Shown here: piece by piece, positions 1 through 7,370 of the stretch
Position numbering within the stretch: position 1 is the first letter of the stretch
Layout: each line of letters begins with the position of its first letter
Assembly: GCA_900129675.1 (NCBI GenBank)
Contig: FSRD01000001.1
Span: 795,501 to 859,500 of the forward strand
Reading direction: 5' to 3'
Length of the DNA: 64,000 nt
Origin: Bradyrhizobium erythrophlei
GTDB lineage: Bacteria; Pseudomonadota; Alphaproteobacteria; Rhizobiales; Xanthobacteraceae
Program-made: the position numbers and the translations under genes
The notes under the pieces: generated by a model
What the model saw: only the letters and a program-made list of their open reading frames with translations
Databases searched by the model: none
What the model was told of the DNA's origin: nothing

Positions 1-184
1 ATACGTGACTTCGGCGACAATATTGCCGACCGCATCGCTGCCCTTGATATTGTCCCGCCCGAAGTCGTCATTGGACGAGAGGACGGCAATCTTTCCATTC
101 GAATAGTTGTCGCGCAGGTACTTGCCGTAGATGCGCGTTTCGCTCTGATAGCTTGGCTGGAAGCCCATCGACCAAGGATATGTC

Positions 185-210
185 GGCTATCCGGATTATC
201 GTGTTGAAAC
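185..210 (+). repeat. left terminal inverted repeat of the mazEF element
   Basis: Pairs with 1121-1146 in inverted orientation, with five or so mismatches over the outer 24-26 bases. The shared cores are GGCT, TCCGGA and GTGTTGA. It is immediately preceded by the duplicated target GATATGTC. Confidence 0.8.
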
Positions 211-374
211 GCTATCTCGGGTAGCGAGTTGGTTCGTGTAGATTCTGTAGCTGCCCTCTCTCGCTAACGCTTGTGGCTGTAGCTGGCGAAAAGCGGCCAA
301 GTTGAACCGCCAAAGCCCGTTCTTCCACGGTGACGAGTCTGGGCCTGGCAGACCGTCTCAGATGAACGAGGAGT

Positions 375-755
375 TCAATCGATTCCGAGCAACGCAGCCA
401 AGCGTTCGCGCACTTCCGTGAGCACGATGTCAGGTGCTCGTCCGGCATGCTGGATCGGTCGTTTCTCCCAAGAGATGCTGCGGGATCGGTCGGCCAGTAC
501 AACACCACGGAGGCTGGCACTATCGGGCAGCTTGGCCTCAAAAGGATAGTCGCGCACACGGCTGGTGATTGGGCTGACCACGCAAAGTCCGGCTGCGGCA
601 TTGTAGTTGTGCGGCGACAAGACAATTGCCGGTCGTCGGCCGCTTTGTTCGTGGCCGACCGTGGGGTCAAGATCGATCCAGATGAAATCGCCCGCCTCCG
701 GACAATAGTTACCAGACTTCGTTGCCAACGGGCGGGCCCCAATCAATCTCTTCAT
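375..755 (-). CDS. mazF: MazF/PemK-type endoribonuclease toxin
   Basis: 126-residue protein of the MazF/PemK family, which cleaves mRNA at short sequences. The family core is visible: GDFIWIDLDPTVGHEQSGRR followed by PAIVLSPHNYN, then VSPITSRVRDYPFE, and a C-terminal segment with DRSRSISWEKR. It overlaps the 3' end of the antitoxin gene by 47 bp if the ATG at 755 is used. The family usually starts nearer to the GDFIWID motif, so the true start may be internal. It sits inside a transposon-like element that interrupts another gene. Confidence 0.85.
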   Translation of the reverse strand: MKRLIGARPLATKSGNYCPEAGDFIWIDLDPTVGHEQSGRRPAIVLSPHNYNAAAGLCVVSPITSRVRDYPFEAKLPDSASLRGVVLADRSRSISWEKRPIQHAGRAPDIVLTEVRERLAALLGID

Positions 756-963
756 GACGGTTGTCCGGTGTTATGCCGGCAACCAGCTTGTCGAGTGTAT
801 AGCGGCGCTTGCGCCGCGGCGACCGCGCGATCTCGATCACCAGTTTGCCGTTGCTCACGGTCATTTCCGCGGCCTTGCCGTCGCTGGCACCGATTTCATC
901 GGCAAATGCTTTTGGCACTCGCAGTGCGAGGCTGTTGCCCCACTTCTGAAATGCCACCTTCAT
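709..963 (-). CDS. mazE: MazE/AbrB-type antitoxin
   Basis: 84-residue protein starting at MKVAFQKWGNSLALRVPK, the classic swapped-hairpin AbrB/MazE DNA-binding fold. The C-terminal tail (about residues 50-84, ending in the acidic EEIDWGPPVGNE segment) is the usual toxin-neutralising region. The gene precedes and overlaps mazF on the minus strand, the normal antitoxin-first order, and such pairs usually repress their own promoter. The ATG at 963 is chosen because homologues begin with the MK(V)xxxKWGN motif. Confidence 0.85.
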   Translation of the reverse strand: MKVAFQKWGNSLALRVPKAFADEIGASDGKAAEMTVSNGKLVIEIARSPRRKRRYTLDKLVAGITPDNRHEEIDWGPPVGNEVW

Positions 964-1120
964 GTTCGGTCTCCGACATTGATGATACAATGTAGATACG
1001 CGCTCGACGGCAGTTGGTCAATGGGTACACCAACCGCAGGGCCGGCTAGGTACCAGGCCGGAAAGGCATCGTCGCCCCTCCAACACGATAATTCGGAACT
1101 CGATTGATGTGGACGAGGCC

Positions 1121-1146
1121 AAATCAACACACTATTCCGGAAAGCC
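1121..1146 (-). repeat. right terminal inverted repeat of the mazEF element
   Basis: Inverted partner of 185-210, immediately followed by the second copy of the target duplication GATATGTC at 1147-1154. Confidence 0.8.
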
Positions 1147-1657
1147 GATATGTCTTGTGGTCGCCGAAGATGGTTCCCCCGGCCGCGATGAACAGCTGCG
1201 GCACCTTCTTGGCGTTGACATACTTGATGACCGACATGGTCGTCGGCGTGCCGAGCGGATTGAAGAGAAGGAGAGCCTCGTCGCTTTCGATCAGCTTGCG
1301 GGTCTGCTCGACCGTCTTCGGAGGACCATATGCATCGTCGTGGGAGATGAACTCGATCTCGCGGCCGTTAACACCGCCTTGATCGTTGATCATCCTGAAG
1401 TAGGCGCCTTCCGTTCTGGCGACAATGCCATTCGACGACAGCGGCCCGCTGTAGGGAGCAGTATTGCCGATCTTGATGATCGCATCGGACGCGCCAGGGT
1501 CGTAGCGCTTCTCCCCTTAGGCGGCGCGAGGCGCCGCATTGGCCAATCCGATCAGCATCGTCAGCGTGATACCAGAACAAGCGGACCTCGGTGTGCGCGC
1601 GTACCGTAGCATCTCTCTCCTCGTGATCTGACGTTCGATCGATAGTCGGCCAGGTTG

Positions 1658-2533
1658 TCAGGCCGTCTTCAAGTCAAAGTCGAAGCGAGTTCCCCACGTC
1701 GTGAGCTGGTCAATCGTCCACACGCGAGGGCGTTGGGGATATGCCTCATGCCAGGGCCGCGGCTCGAAAATGTCGAGCTCCGGAACGATCACATCCATGT
1801 CAGTGTAGAGCTCGATCAGAAAACGGCTCGGGTCGTAGTGATAGGAAGCGAGGTTGTGGCCCGCGGTGTGCCGCGACGGACCCCAGAGGATCGGATGGCT
1901 TTCCCTTGCAAGAAAATCCGCCGCATCGTGATGCGCGGCACGGCTGCGCAGCTCAAATGCGAGATGGTGAAGCCGGGCCTCTGGCGCAGCGATAATATTG
2001 AGGACGTGGTGATCGTAGTTACAGGTCAGGAACGTCGCAATTCCCTCAAACCAATCGGTTGTACGAAACCCGATGGCGGAACAGAACTCGACGAGCTTCG
2101 TCGCCTCCGGCGCCATAACGGCAACATGTCCAAGGCGCGTAGGGACGACGCCAGAGGTACGGAAGCCAGGGCCGGGCATTGCCATGTCAGGCAGAAAATG
2201 GAGCGTGTGCCCCGCGACGACGACCTCCACCAGGACGGGAACGCCCGGCCGTGCGTCGCTCTTCTTCTCCGGAGAAAGACCGAGACCGCGCAGCGACCGG
2301 ACAGTCTCGTCGGCGGCTTCCTTGTCGATCCTCAGGCCCAGCGCCGTGAGGCGCTTATGGGGCGCCGGCCTGATGGTGATGTTGTGGTGATCGAGACCGA
2401 GGCTGAAGTAGGTGCGGCCGTCGGATCCGCGTTCCACCTGAGTTGCGCCGATCACGCGATCATAATAGGCGACCTCCTGCTCCGCGGCAGGCGTATCGAG
2501 ATCGACATAAGCGATTTGGAAAGCGCGGGTCAT
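1658..2533 (-). CDS. VOC-family type I extradiol dioxygenase
   Basis: 291-residue protein with two vicinal-oxygen-chelate modules, the architecture of catechol 2,3-dioxygenase-like ring-cleavage enzymes. The C-terminal module carries the expected metal triad: His136 (GHVAVMAPE), His190 (RLHHLAFEL) and Glu241 (FLIELYTDMD). It probably opens a dihydroxylated aromatic ring made by the two flavin monooxygenases upstream. Its ATG overlaps the stop of the preceding monooxygenase (ATGA, 2530-2533), so translation is likely coupled. The exact substrate cannot be read from the sequence. Confidence 0.85.
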   Translation of the reverse strand: MTRAFQIAYVDLDTPAAEQEVAYYDRVIGATQVERGSDGRTYFSLGLDHHNITIRPAPHKRLTALGLRIDKEAADETVRSLRGLGLSPEKKSDARPGVPVLVEVVVAGHTLHFLPDMAMPGPGFRTSGVVPTRLGHVAVMAPEATKLVEFCSAIGFRTTDWFEGIATFLTCNYDHHVLNIIAAPEARLHHLAFELRSRAAHHDAADFLARESHPILWGPSRHTAGHNLASYHYDPSRFLIELYTDMDVIVPELDIFEPRPWHEAYPQRPRVWTIDQLTTWGTRFDFDLKTA

Positions 2534-3732
2534 TGTTCTTCCTCCAACGTCGTCGTGGCGACTTCTGCATCGTGGCCGTAAAGTCTGTTCAGCGCTTCGG
2601 GACTGCCGCGCACACCTCGCGTGGCGAAGACGTGATCCCTCTCGAGCTGTTGGGGTCCATCGTGCAGGTGGAAGCTCGTGGACAGGCCGCGGGATCGCTC
2701 CTGCACGGTGGTCGTTCGCGGCTTGCGCAATGCCGCGTAAGCCCGAAGCGCCGTCGGAATGTCGAAGGCGGCATGTTTCAGGCAGGCCGCCAGCGTCGCG
2801 CCGTCCTCAATGGCCTGCGCTGCGCCTTGCGCCATGAAGGGCAGCATGGGATGAGACGCGTCCCCCAGAAGGGCGACACGCCCCTGCGTCCATTCCGGAA
2901 GTGGATCGCGATCGAACAACGCCCACTTGAACGTCTCGTCGACCGCGGTGAGGATCGTCGCAATCTGCGGATGCCACCCCTCATACTTCTTTGCGGCATC
3001 GGAGATCGAACCGCGGTCAGACCATTGCTCCCGTGTCCAGGTCGCCTCTTCGCTGACCGCCACAAAGTTCAGGAATCTACCTGAGGAAACGAAGTAGTGG
3101 ACAAAGTGTCCGCCCGGCCCCACCCAGTTCGTGACATCGAGCGGAAGGCCGAGATGCGCGACGCGTTCGGCAGGCGCGAGCCCCCTGTACGCGATCTGCC
3201 CCGAGAACCGCGGCTTTTCCTCGCCGAATAGGTGCTCGCGAACCTGAGAGTGTATTCCGTCGGCCCCGATGAGGAGATCGCCGCGCTCGGACGTGCCATC
3301 CTGAAAGTGGGCGGTCACGCCTCTTTCGTCTTGCTCGACATCGACCAGACATCGTCCAAGCTTGATCTCTCTGGGACCGAACGCGTCCGCCAGAAGGGCG
3401 ATGAGGTCAGCCCGGTGGAAATGGTAGTAGGGCGCCCCGTAACGGTTCTCGATGGAGTCGCCCAATTCTTCGCGCCCCAGGACACGACCGTCCTGCCAGC
3501 GACGAAAGACGATCGCGGAGGGGCGGACGGCGGCTCGCGCCATGGCGTCGCCAAGCCCGTAGCGGCCAAGCAGCCGGGAGGCGTTGGGGCTGATCTGAAT
3601 GCCCGCGCCGACCTCGCGTTGCGCCATCGTCTGCTCGAACAGGGAAACGTCGAGGCCAGCCCGACGCAACGCTATGGCGGCCGCTGTGCCGCCGATGCCG
3701 GCGCCGATCACCAGGGCATGAGGCGGTTTCAC
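2530..3732 (-). CDS. FAD-dependent monooxygenase, salicylate/3-hydroxybenzoate hydroxylase-like
   Basis: 400-residue group A flavoprotein monooxygenase. It has the Rossmann GAGIGG motif at about residues 10-15, the DG motif (GDLLIGADGIHS) near 152-163 and the GD motif (VALLGDASHPMLPF) near 286-299. A longer in-frame start exists at 3807, but the GTG at 3732 is preferred because it overlaps the upstream stop (GTGA) and sits just before the FAD-binding strand. Members hydroxylate salicylate, 3- or 6-hydroxybenzoate or hydroxynicotinate with NAD(P)H. It is co-transcribed with a second monooxygenase and a VOC dioxygenase. Confidence 0.85.
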   Translation of the reverse strand: MKPPHALVIGAGIGGTAAAIALRRAGLDVSLFEQTMAQREVGAGIQISPNASRLLGRYGLGDAMARAAVRPSAIVFRRWQDGRVLGREELGDSIENRYGAPYYHFHRADLIALLADAFGPREIKLGRCLVDVEQDERGVTAHFQDGTSERGDLLIGADGIHSQVREHLFGEEKPRFSGQIAYRGLAPAERVAHLGLPLDVTNWVGPGGHFVHYFVSSGRFLNFVAVSEEATWTREQWSDRGSISDAAKKYEGWHPQIATILTAVDETFKWALFDRDPLPEWTQGRVALLGDASHPMLPFMAQGAAQAIEDGATLAACLKHAAFDIPTALRAYAALRKPRTTTVQERSRGLSTSFHLHDGPQQLERDHVFATRGVRGSPEALNRLYGHDAEVATTTLEEEQ

Positions 3733-5351
3733 CGTTGCATCCCCCAGCCGAGAGCCGTCGCGAGGATCCCGCCTGCATCTGGCATCTTGCGGCCCGTTCC
3801 GCGCCACGCGATGTGATGGTCGGGCCGCACGAGCAGCATGTCCTGTCCATAGACACCCTTCAGATCGGGCTCGTCGAGTTGCAGAATCGACAGTGGGATC
3901 TTTCGCCGCGCCGCGGCGTCGACAAACGGTGACGGATCGCCCCCGCGGAAATCGATCAGCGTGAAATGTGTGCCTAGTCGATCGTAGAGCGCCGTACCGT
4001 CTTTCAGGAACGCGCTGGGCAAGCGGGCGCCAGGCGTGGTCGTCGGCTTGTAGACAGCCGGATCAAACGGAAAGGCAGCGACCGACCCGTCCGCGACGAT
4101 CGGTGATCCTTCGTAGATAAAGCCGTGTTCGATCCCGAACCATTCGTTCTCTCCGTTGCCAAGCTTGGCGATCTCTGCACCGACTTCCGCCCGGCGCACG
4201 GGATTTTCGCTGCTATCGCCTTCCAACAGGCCTCCATAGGCTTCAGCAATCTGCATTCGCACCTGCATGTGGCGGCCGGATGCGTCGCGATTTCGTGCCG
4301 CTACGGGGCGCCGCTCGATTTCATACGACGCGAGGAGGCCGGGCCCGCCGAAGCCCTGGAGCGTCGCCGCCAGTTTCCAACCGAGGTCGACGGCATCGCC
4401 GACCCCGGAATTCATCCCATAGCCGCCTGTCGGAATGAACTGATGCGCGGAGTCGCCTGCGAGCAGGACGCGTCCCTTGCCATAGGTTTCGGCGACCAGG
4501 AGGTGCGGCGCCCACGCATTCGCGACCAGAATCTCGAAGGGGAATGGCCGGCCAGCATAGGCCTCGATGAGAGCGCGTGGATCGAGTTTGGTCGCGTCCT
4601 GGTTGGGAAGTACGGGAACATGAACGGTCCAGATATCATCGTCGTTCTGGGCAATCATCGTTCCGAGCGGCGATTGGTAATGCCAGGCGACGCCCCAACG
4701 CTGAAGCAGATCTCGCTCAGTCGATCGAAAGTGGATCATGTAGAGTTCGCCGACGCGCGCCTGTCCCTCCAACTGGATGCCCAGCCCGGCCCGAACGCGG
4801 CTGGTACCGCCGTCGCAACCGATGAGATATTGACAGCTGACCTGCTCCTGGGCGCCACCTCCCTGCTCCCGCAGAGTCGCGACGACACGATCATCCTTCT
4901 CCTCGAAACTTTCGAAGGCGACGCCGAACCGCACCTCGACTTCCGGACGAGCATCGATGGATTTCTTCAGAACGGGCTCGATCTCGACCTGTGAGACGCG
5001 CATCGGGGGCTCGAGCGGTTGGGTGCCGTCGTTCTTGATGCGGATTTGCTTTCGAAACTCGCTCGGGGCCATGTATCTAAAACGATGCAGCTCATATCCG
5101 GCGAGACTTGTGATCCAGGAGACGTCGAAGGGATGATCGTCTGGCACCGCGACATTTCGCAATGCCTCTGACAGGCCGAACCGACGGAAAAGCTCCATGC
5201 TGCGGCTGTTGGTGATGTCCATCTTCGGGTGGCGGGTCGTCGTCGCATTCCTCTCGACCAGCATGGAGCGGATTCCGAAATGGGCCAAGACATTCGCAAA
5301 CGTCATCCCGACCGGACCACCGCCTGCAATCAGAACCGGAACCGATTTCAT
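3729..5351 (-). CDS. FAD-dependent monooxygenase, MhpA/PheA-like
   Basis: 540-residue flavin monooxygenase of the 3-(3-hydroxyphenyl)propionate hydroxylase / pentachlorophenol monooxygenase type. It has GGGPVG near residues 10-15, the DG motif LIGCDGGTSRVR near 177-187 and the GD motif LLAGDSAHQFIPTGG near 296-310. The C-terminal thioredoxin-like extension of this subgroup is present. The ATG at 5351 (MKSVPVL) follows GGAGGAA at good distance, so the TTG four codons earlier is not used. Downstream genes overlap by four bases. Likely role: ring hydroxylation in an aromatic catabolic pathway; substrate unknown. Confidence 0.85.
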   Translation of the reverse strand: MKSVPVLIAGGGPVGMTFANVLAHFGIRSMLVERNATTTRHPKMDITNSRSMELFRRFGLSEALRNVAVPDDHPFDVSWITSLAGYELHRFRYMAPSEFRKQIRIKNDGTQPLEPPMRVSQVEIEPVLKKSIDARPEVEVRFGVAFESFEEKDDRVVATLREQGGGAQEQVSCQYLIGCDGGTSRVRAGLGIQLEGQARVGELYMIHFRSTERDLLQRWGVAWHYQSPLGTMIAQNDDDIWTVHVPVLPNQDATKLDPRALIEAYAGRPFPFEILVANAWAPHLLVAETYGKGRVLLAGDSAHQFIPTGGYGMNSGVGDAVDLGWKLAATLQGFGGPGLLASYEIERRPVAARNRDASGRHMQVRMQIAEAYGGLLEGDSSENPVRRAEVGAEIAKLGNGENEWFGIEHGFIYEGSPIVADGSVAAFPFDPAVYKPTTTPGARLPSAFLKDGTALYDRLGTHFTLIDFRGGDPSPFVDAAARRKIPLSILQLDEPDLKGVYGQDMLLVRPDHHIAWRGTGRKMPDAGGILATALGWGMQR

Positions 5352-5488
5352 TGCTTCCTCCAAATACGACCGGCGAACGATCTATGTCGTGCTGCCGCCT
5401 CCGAATGACGCCGATCAGAACCTGGCCCGCTCAGCTCCTTCAAAACCAAGCATTGCGCGAAATCGCTCGCCGATGTGACTTCGGCCAT
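5348..5488 (-). CDS. possible 46-residue leader peptide or gene remnant
   Basis: The space between the FAH gene and the monooxygenase holds a small frame starting ATG GCC GAA at 5488, preceded by AGGAGA. Its TGA overlaps the ATG of the monooxygenase (ATGA). The peptide (MAEVTSASDFAQCLVL, then a charged tail) matches no family I recognise. The Shine-Dalgarno and the coupled stop/start favour real translation, but a remnant of a deleted gene is equally possible. Confidence 0.35.
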   Translation of the reverse strand: MAEVTSASDFAQCLVLKELSGPGSDRRHSEAAARHRSFAGRIWRKQ

Positions 5489-5556
5489 GATTTCGTTCTC
5501 CTGGACAGCCGGCACGATATCCGCCCGAGCCTAAGGGAAACGACGTCGACAGGGGT

Positions 5557-6435
5557 TCAGGCCGCTGCACGGACTGCATCTTCGCCCTCCTGCGCAATCG
5601 GATTGCGAAGAACACCCAATCCCTCGATCTCGATCTCACACACGTCGCCGGGCTTCATATAGAGAGGCGGCTTGCGTGCAGCGCCGACGCCGGACGGCGT
5701 GCCGGTCACGATAATGTCTCCCGGGAACAACGTGATGCCCACGCTGATCAGAGCGACCAACGTTGCGACATCGAAGATGAGATCGGAGGTTGACGCCTTC
5801 TGCATCACCGTTCCGTTCAATCTCGTCTCGAGTTTCAGGCCGCTGGCACCGGTCGGAAGTTCGTCGGCAGTTACAAATGCCGGCCCGAACGCTCCGGTGC
5901 CGTCGAAATTCTTGCCCATGGTCCATTGCGGCGTACGGAACTGATAGTCCCGGACCGTACCATCATTGAAAATCGAATATCCGGCGACATGCTCGAGGGC
6001 CGCGGACTGGGGGATATGGCGGCCGCCGCGCCCGATGACTGCGACAAGCTCTCCTTCGTAGTCGAGCGCTTCCGAGACATTCGGTCGCGCGATCGGCGCA
6101 CCGTGCCCGATGAGGCTCGACGAGAACCGGCCAAAAAGCGTGGGGTAGTCAGGCTGCTGGATGCTGCTTTCGGCCGTGTGGTCCGCGTAGTTCAATCCCA
6201 CGCAGATGATCTTGCCGGGTGAGGACAGCGGGGGAAGGAACGTCACCGCTTCCGGATCGATCGGCTCCCCTTTGAGAAGAGCTGCCGCGAGATCCTTCAG
6301 CCCGTCCCTTCCACCGGCAAGGGCGCTTTCAAGCCGGCCATGCGTTGCGCCGTCATCAAGCCCCCAATGTCGACCGGCTTGATCGGCCACCGCGAGGCCA
6401 CGTGTTCCGTTTCTCTCATAAGCGATGAAGCGCAT
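5557..6435 (-). CDS. fumarylacetoacetate hydrolase (FAH) family protein
   Basis: 292-residue FAH-fold enzyme (fumarylacetoacetase, fumarylpyruvate hydrolase or 2-oxo-hepta-diene-dioate isomerase/decarboxylase type). The metal site is visible in LDYEGELVAVIGR, and the fingerprint YSIFNDGTVRDYQFRTPQWT is followed by GKNFDGTGAFGP. The ATG at 6435 follows GAGGAAAA; the TTG at 6450 is rejected. As first gene of the operon it lies divergent from a GntR gene across a short operator-containing spacer. It probably processes the ring-cleavage product made by the downstream VOC dioxygenase. Confidence 0.85.
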   Translation of the reverse strand: MRFIAYERNGTRGLAVADQAGRHWGLDDGATHGRLESALAGGRDGLKDLAAALLKGEPIDPEAVTFLPPLSSPGKIICVGLNYADHTAESSIQQPDYPTLFGRFSSSLIGHGAPIARPNVSEALDYEGELVAVIGRGGRHIPQSAALEHVAGYSIFNDGTVRDYQFRTPQWTMGKNFDGTGAFGPAFVTADELPTGASGLKLETRLNGTVMQKASTSDLIFDVATLVALISVGITLFPGDIIVTGTPSGVGAARKPPLYMKPGDVCEIEIEGLGVLRNPIAQEGEDAVRAAA

Positions 6436-6476
6436 GGGCGTTTTCCTCAATGTGCGTTCGTCTATACCATAAAAAA

Positions 6477-6499
6477 TGCATATTACAATGTAAAATGCA
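6477..6499. promoter_or_regulatory. 23-bp near-perfect palindrome, candidate GntR operator
   Basis: TGCATATTACA and TGTAAAATGCA flank one central base. Apart from that centre base there is only one mismatched pair. It lies in the 75-bp AT-rich spacer between the divergent FAH and GntR genes. A further TGCATATTA half-site follows at 6514-6522. FadR/FCD-type GntR proteins bind palindromes of this size, so autoregulation plus control of the catabolic operon is the natural inference. Confidence 0.65.
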
Positions 6500-6549
6500 T
6501 GATTTTTGAATTGTGCATATTATAAGTGACTCCAGCCGTTCCACCCGCT

Positions 6550-7326
6550 ATGGCTATGAGCACCATGGAATCACCCACGAGCCTCACCCAGGGAGCCTAT
6601 GCGGAGCTTCGCTCCGAACTGCTCGCGTGCCGCTTCGCGCCCGGAGAGAAGCTAAAGATCGACGATCTGTGCCGTCGCTTTGCGGTCGGCTCGAGCGCCG
6701 TGCGTGAGGCGCTTTCACGCCTCGCATCCGAGGGCTTTGTCGTCAGCGAACCTCAGCGAGGTTTCCGTGTGGCGCCATTGTCCGTCGATGCCCTCCGCGA
6801 TCTCACCGATGTTCGATGCAGCATTGAGGCGCTGTGTCTTCGGGGCGCTATCGAGAAGGGTGGAATCGAGTGGCAGTCGCAGGTGGTCGCCGCCCTGCAT
6901 CGCCTGTCGCACACCTCGATATGGGCAGATAAGGCCGCGCGACGTTACAGCGAAGAATATGCGAGGGCTCATGAGATCTTTCATGAAGTCCTGGCGGCGG
7001 GATGCGGCAGCCCCTGGCTCCTGCATTTGCGGGCGATCCTTTTCAATCACTCTGAACGCTACCGGTGGTTTACCGGTCCCTTGTCCAAGGTGGACAGAGA
7101 CCTCGACAGGGAACATCGCGAGATTGCGGAGGCCGCGTTGTCGCGGGACAGCGAACGCGCGGTCGCGCTGATGAACGAGCACTTGCAAATGACCGCAAAA
7201 GTCATCCTCGACGCTGTATCGTCCGGGCGCGAGCCGGCTGCCAAATCCGCAAAGGCAAAACCAAGCGAGGCTGATGCGCCTGAAAGCGCGCCTCGGAAGC
7301 GCATGCGCGGTGCATCATCCGTCTGA
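6550..7326 (+). CDS. GntR-family (FadR/FCD) transcriptional regulator
   Basis: About 258 residues. A winged HTH comes first (LKIDDLCRRFAVGSSAVREA and LSRLASEGFV), then an all-helical FCD effector domain with histidines in HEIFHEVLAAG and in the final helices (EHREIAEAAL, NEHLQMTAKV). It is divergent from the aromatic operon and is its likely ligand-responsive regulator. The start is uncertain: a GTG at 6526 and ATGs at 6550, 6556 and 6565 are all possible and none has a convincing ribosome binding site. Confidence 0.85.
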   Translation: MAMSTMESPTSLTQGAYAELRSELLACRFAPGEKLKIDDLCRRFAVGSSAVREALSRLASEGFVVSEPQRGFRVAPLSVDALRDLTDVRCSIEALCLRGAIEKGGIEWQSQVVAALHRLSHTSIWADKAARRYSEEYARAHEIFHEVLAAGCGSPWLLHLRAILFNHSERYRWFTGPLSKVDRDLDREHREIAEAALSRDSERAVALMNEHLQMTAKVILDAVSSGREPAAKSAKAKPSEADAPESAPRKRMRGASSV

Positions 7327-7330
7327 GGAT

Positions 7331-7357
7331 GTTCGGCCGGGTCGCAACCGGTCGAAC
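7331..7357. terminator. hairpin between convergent genes
   Basis: GTTCGGCCGG, a 7-base loop, then CCGGTCGAAC: a 10-bp stem with one G-T pair. It sits between the ends of the converging GntR and CurA-like genes and could serve both. No T-tract follows. Confidence 0.45.
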
Positions 7358-7370
7358 AGCGTTGGAGCCA

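Larger units (their letters stand above)
185..1146. mobile_element. 962-bp TIR element carrying mazEF, with 8-bp target duplication
   Basis: The left end (185 onward, GGCTATCCGGATTATCGTG) and the reverse complement of the right end (from 1146, GGCTTTCCGGAATAGTGTG) form imperfect terminal inverted repeats of about 26 bp. GATATGTC occurs directly outside both ends (177-184 and 1147-1154), as an 8-bp target site duplication. The insertion splits the LivK-like gene. Only mazE and mazF are recognisable inside; no transposase is seen, so it looks like a non-autonomous passenger element. Several IS families make 8-bp duplications with GG-starting ends (for example IS1595, ISL3 and IS6). The family is not assigned here. 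Confidence 0.85.
1..1612 (-). pseudogene. LivK-like ABC substrate-binding protein, broken (partial at window edge)
   Basis: This is a periplasmic binding protein of the branched-chain amino acid (LivK) type, read from an ATG at 1612 with a good upstream AGGAG. The first 31 codons give a signal peptide. Codon 32 (1517-1519 on the plus strand) is TAA, and the frame then continues as mature protein (GNTAPYSGP, INDQGGVNGREIEF, FNPLGTPT) to 1155. There a 962-bp element interrupts it. The same frame resumes at 184 (YPWSMGFQPSY, NDDFGRD) and runs off the window. Removing the element and one 8-bp duplicate rejoins the two halves in frame as HKTYPWSMG. It is a paralogue of the intact gene at 54146-55369 and lies last in the operon that starts at 6435. 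Two independent lesions make it a pseudogene. Confidence 0.9.

Noticed and set aside
3729..3807. N-terminal extension of the salicylate hydroxylase-like gene to 3807
   Set aside because: It would overlap the upstream gene by 79 bp with non-family sequence; the GTG at 3732 gives the standard GTGA coupling and the normal flavoprotein N-terminus.
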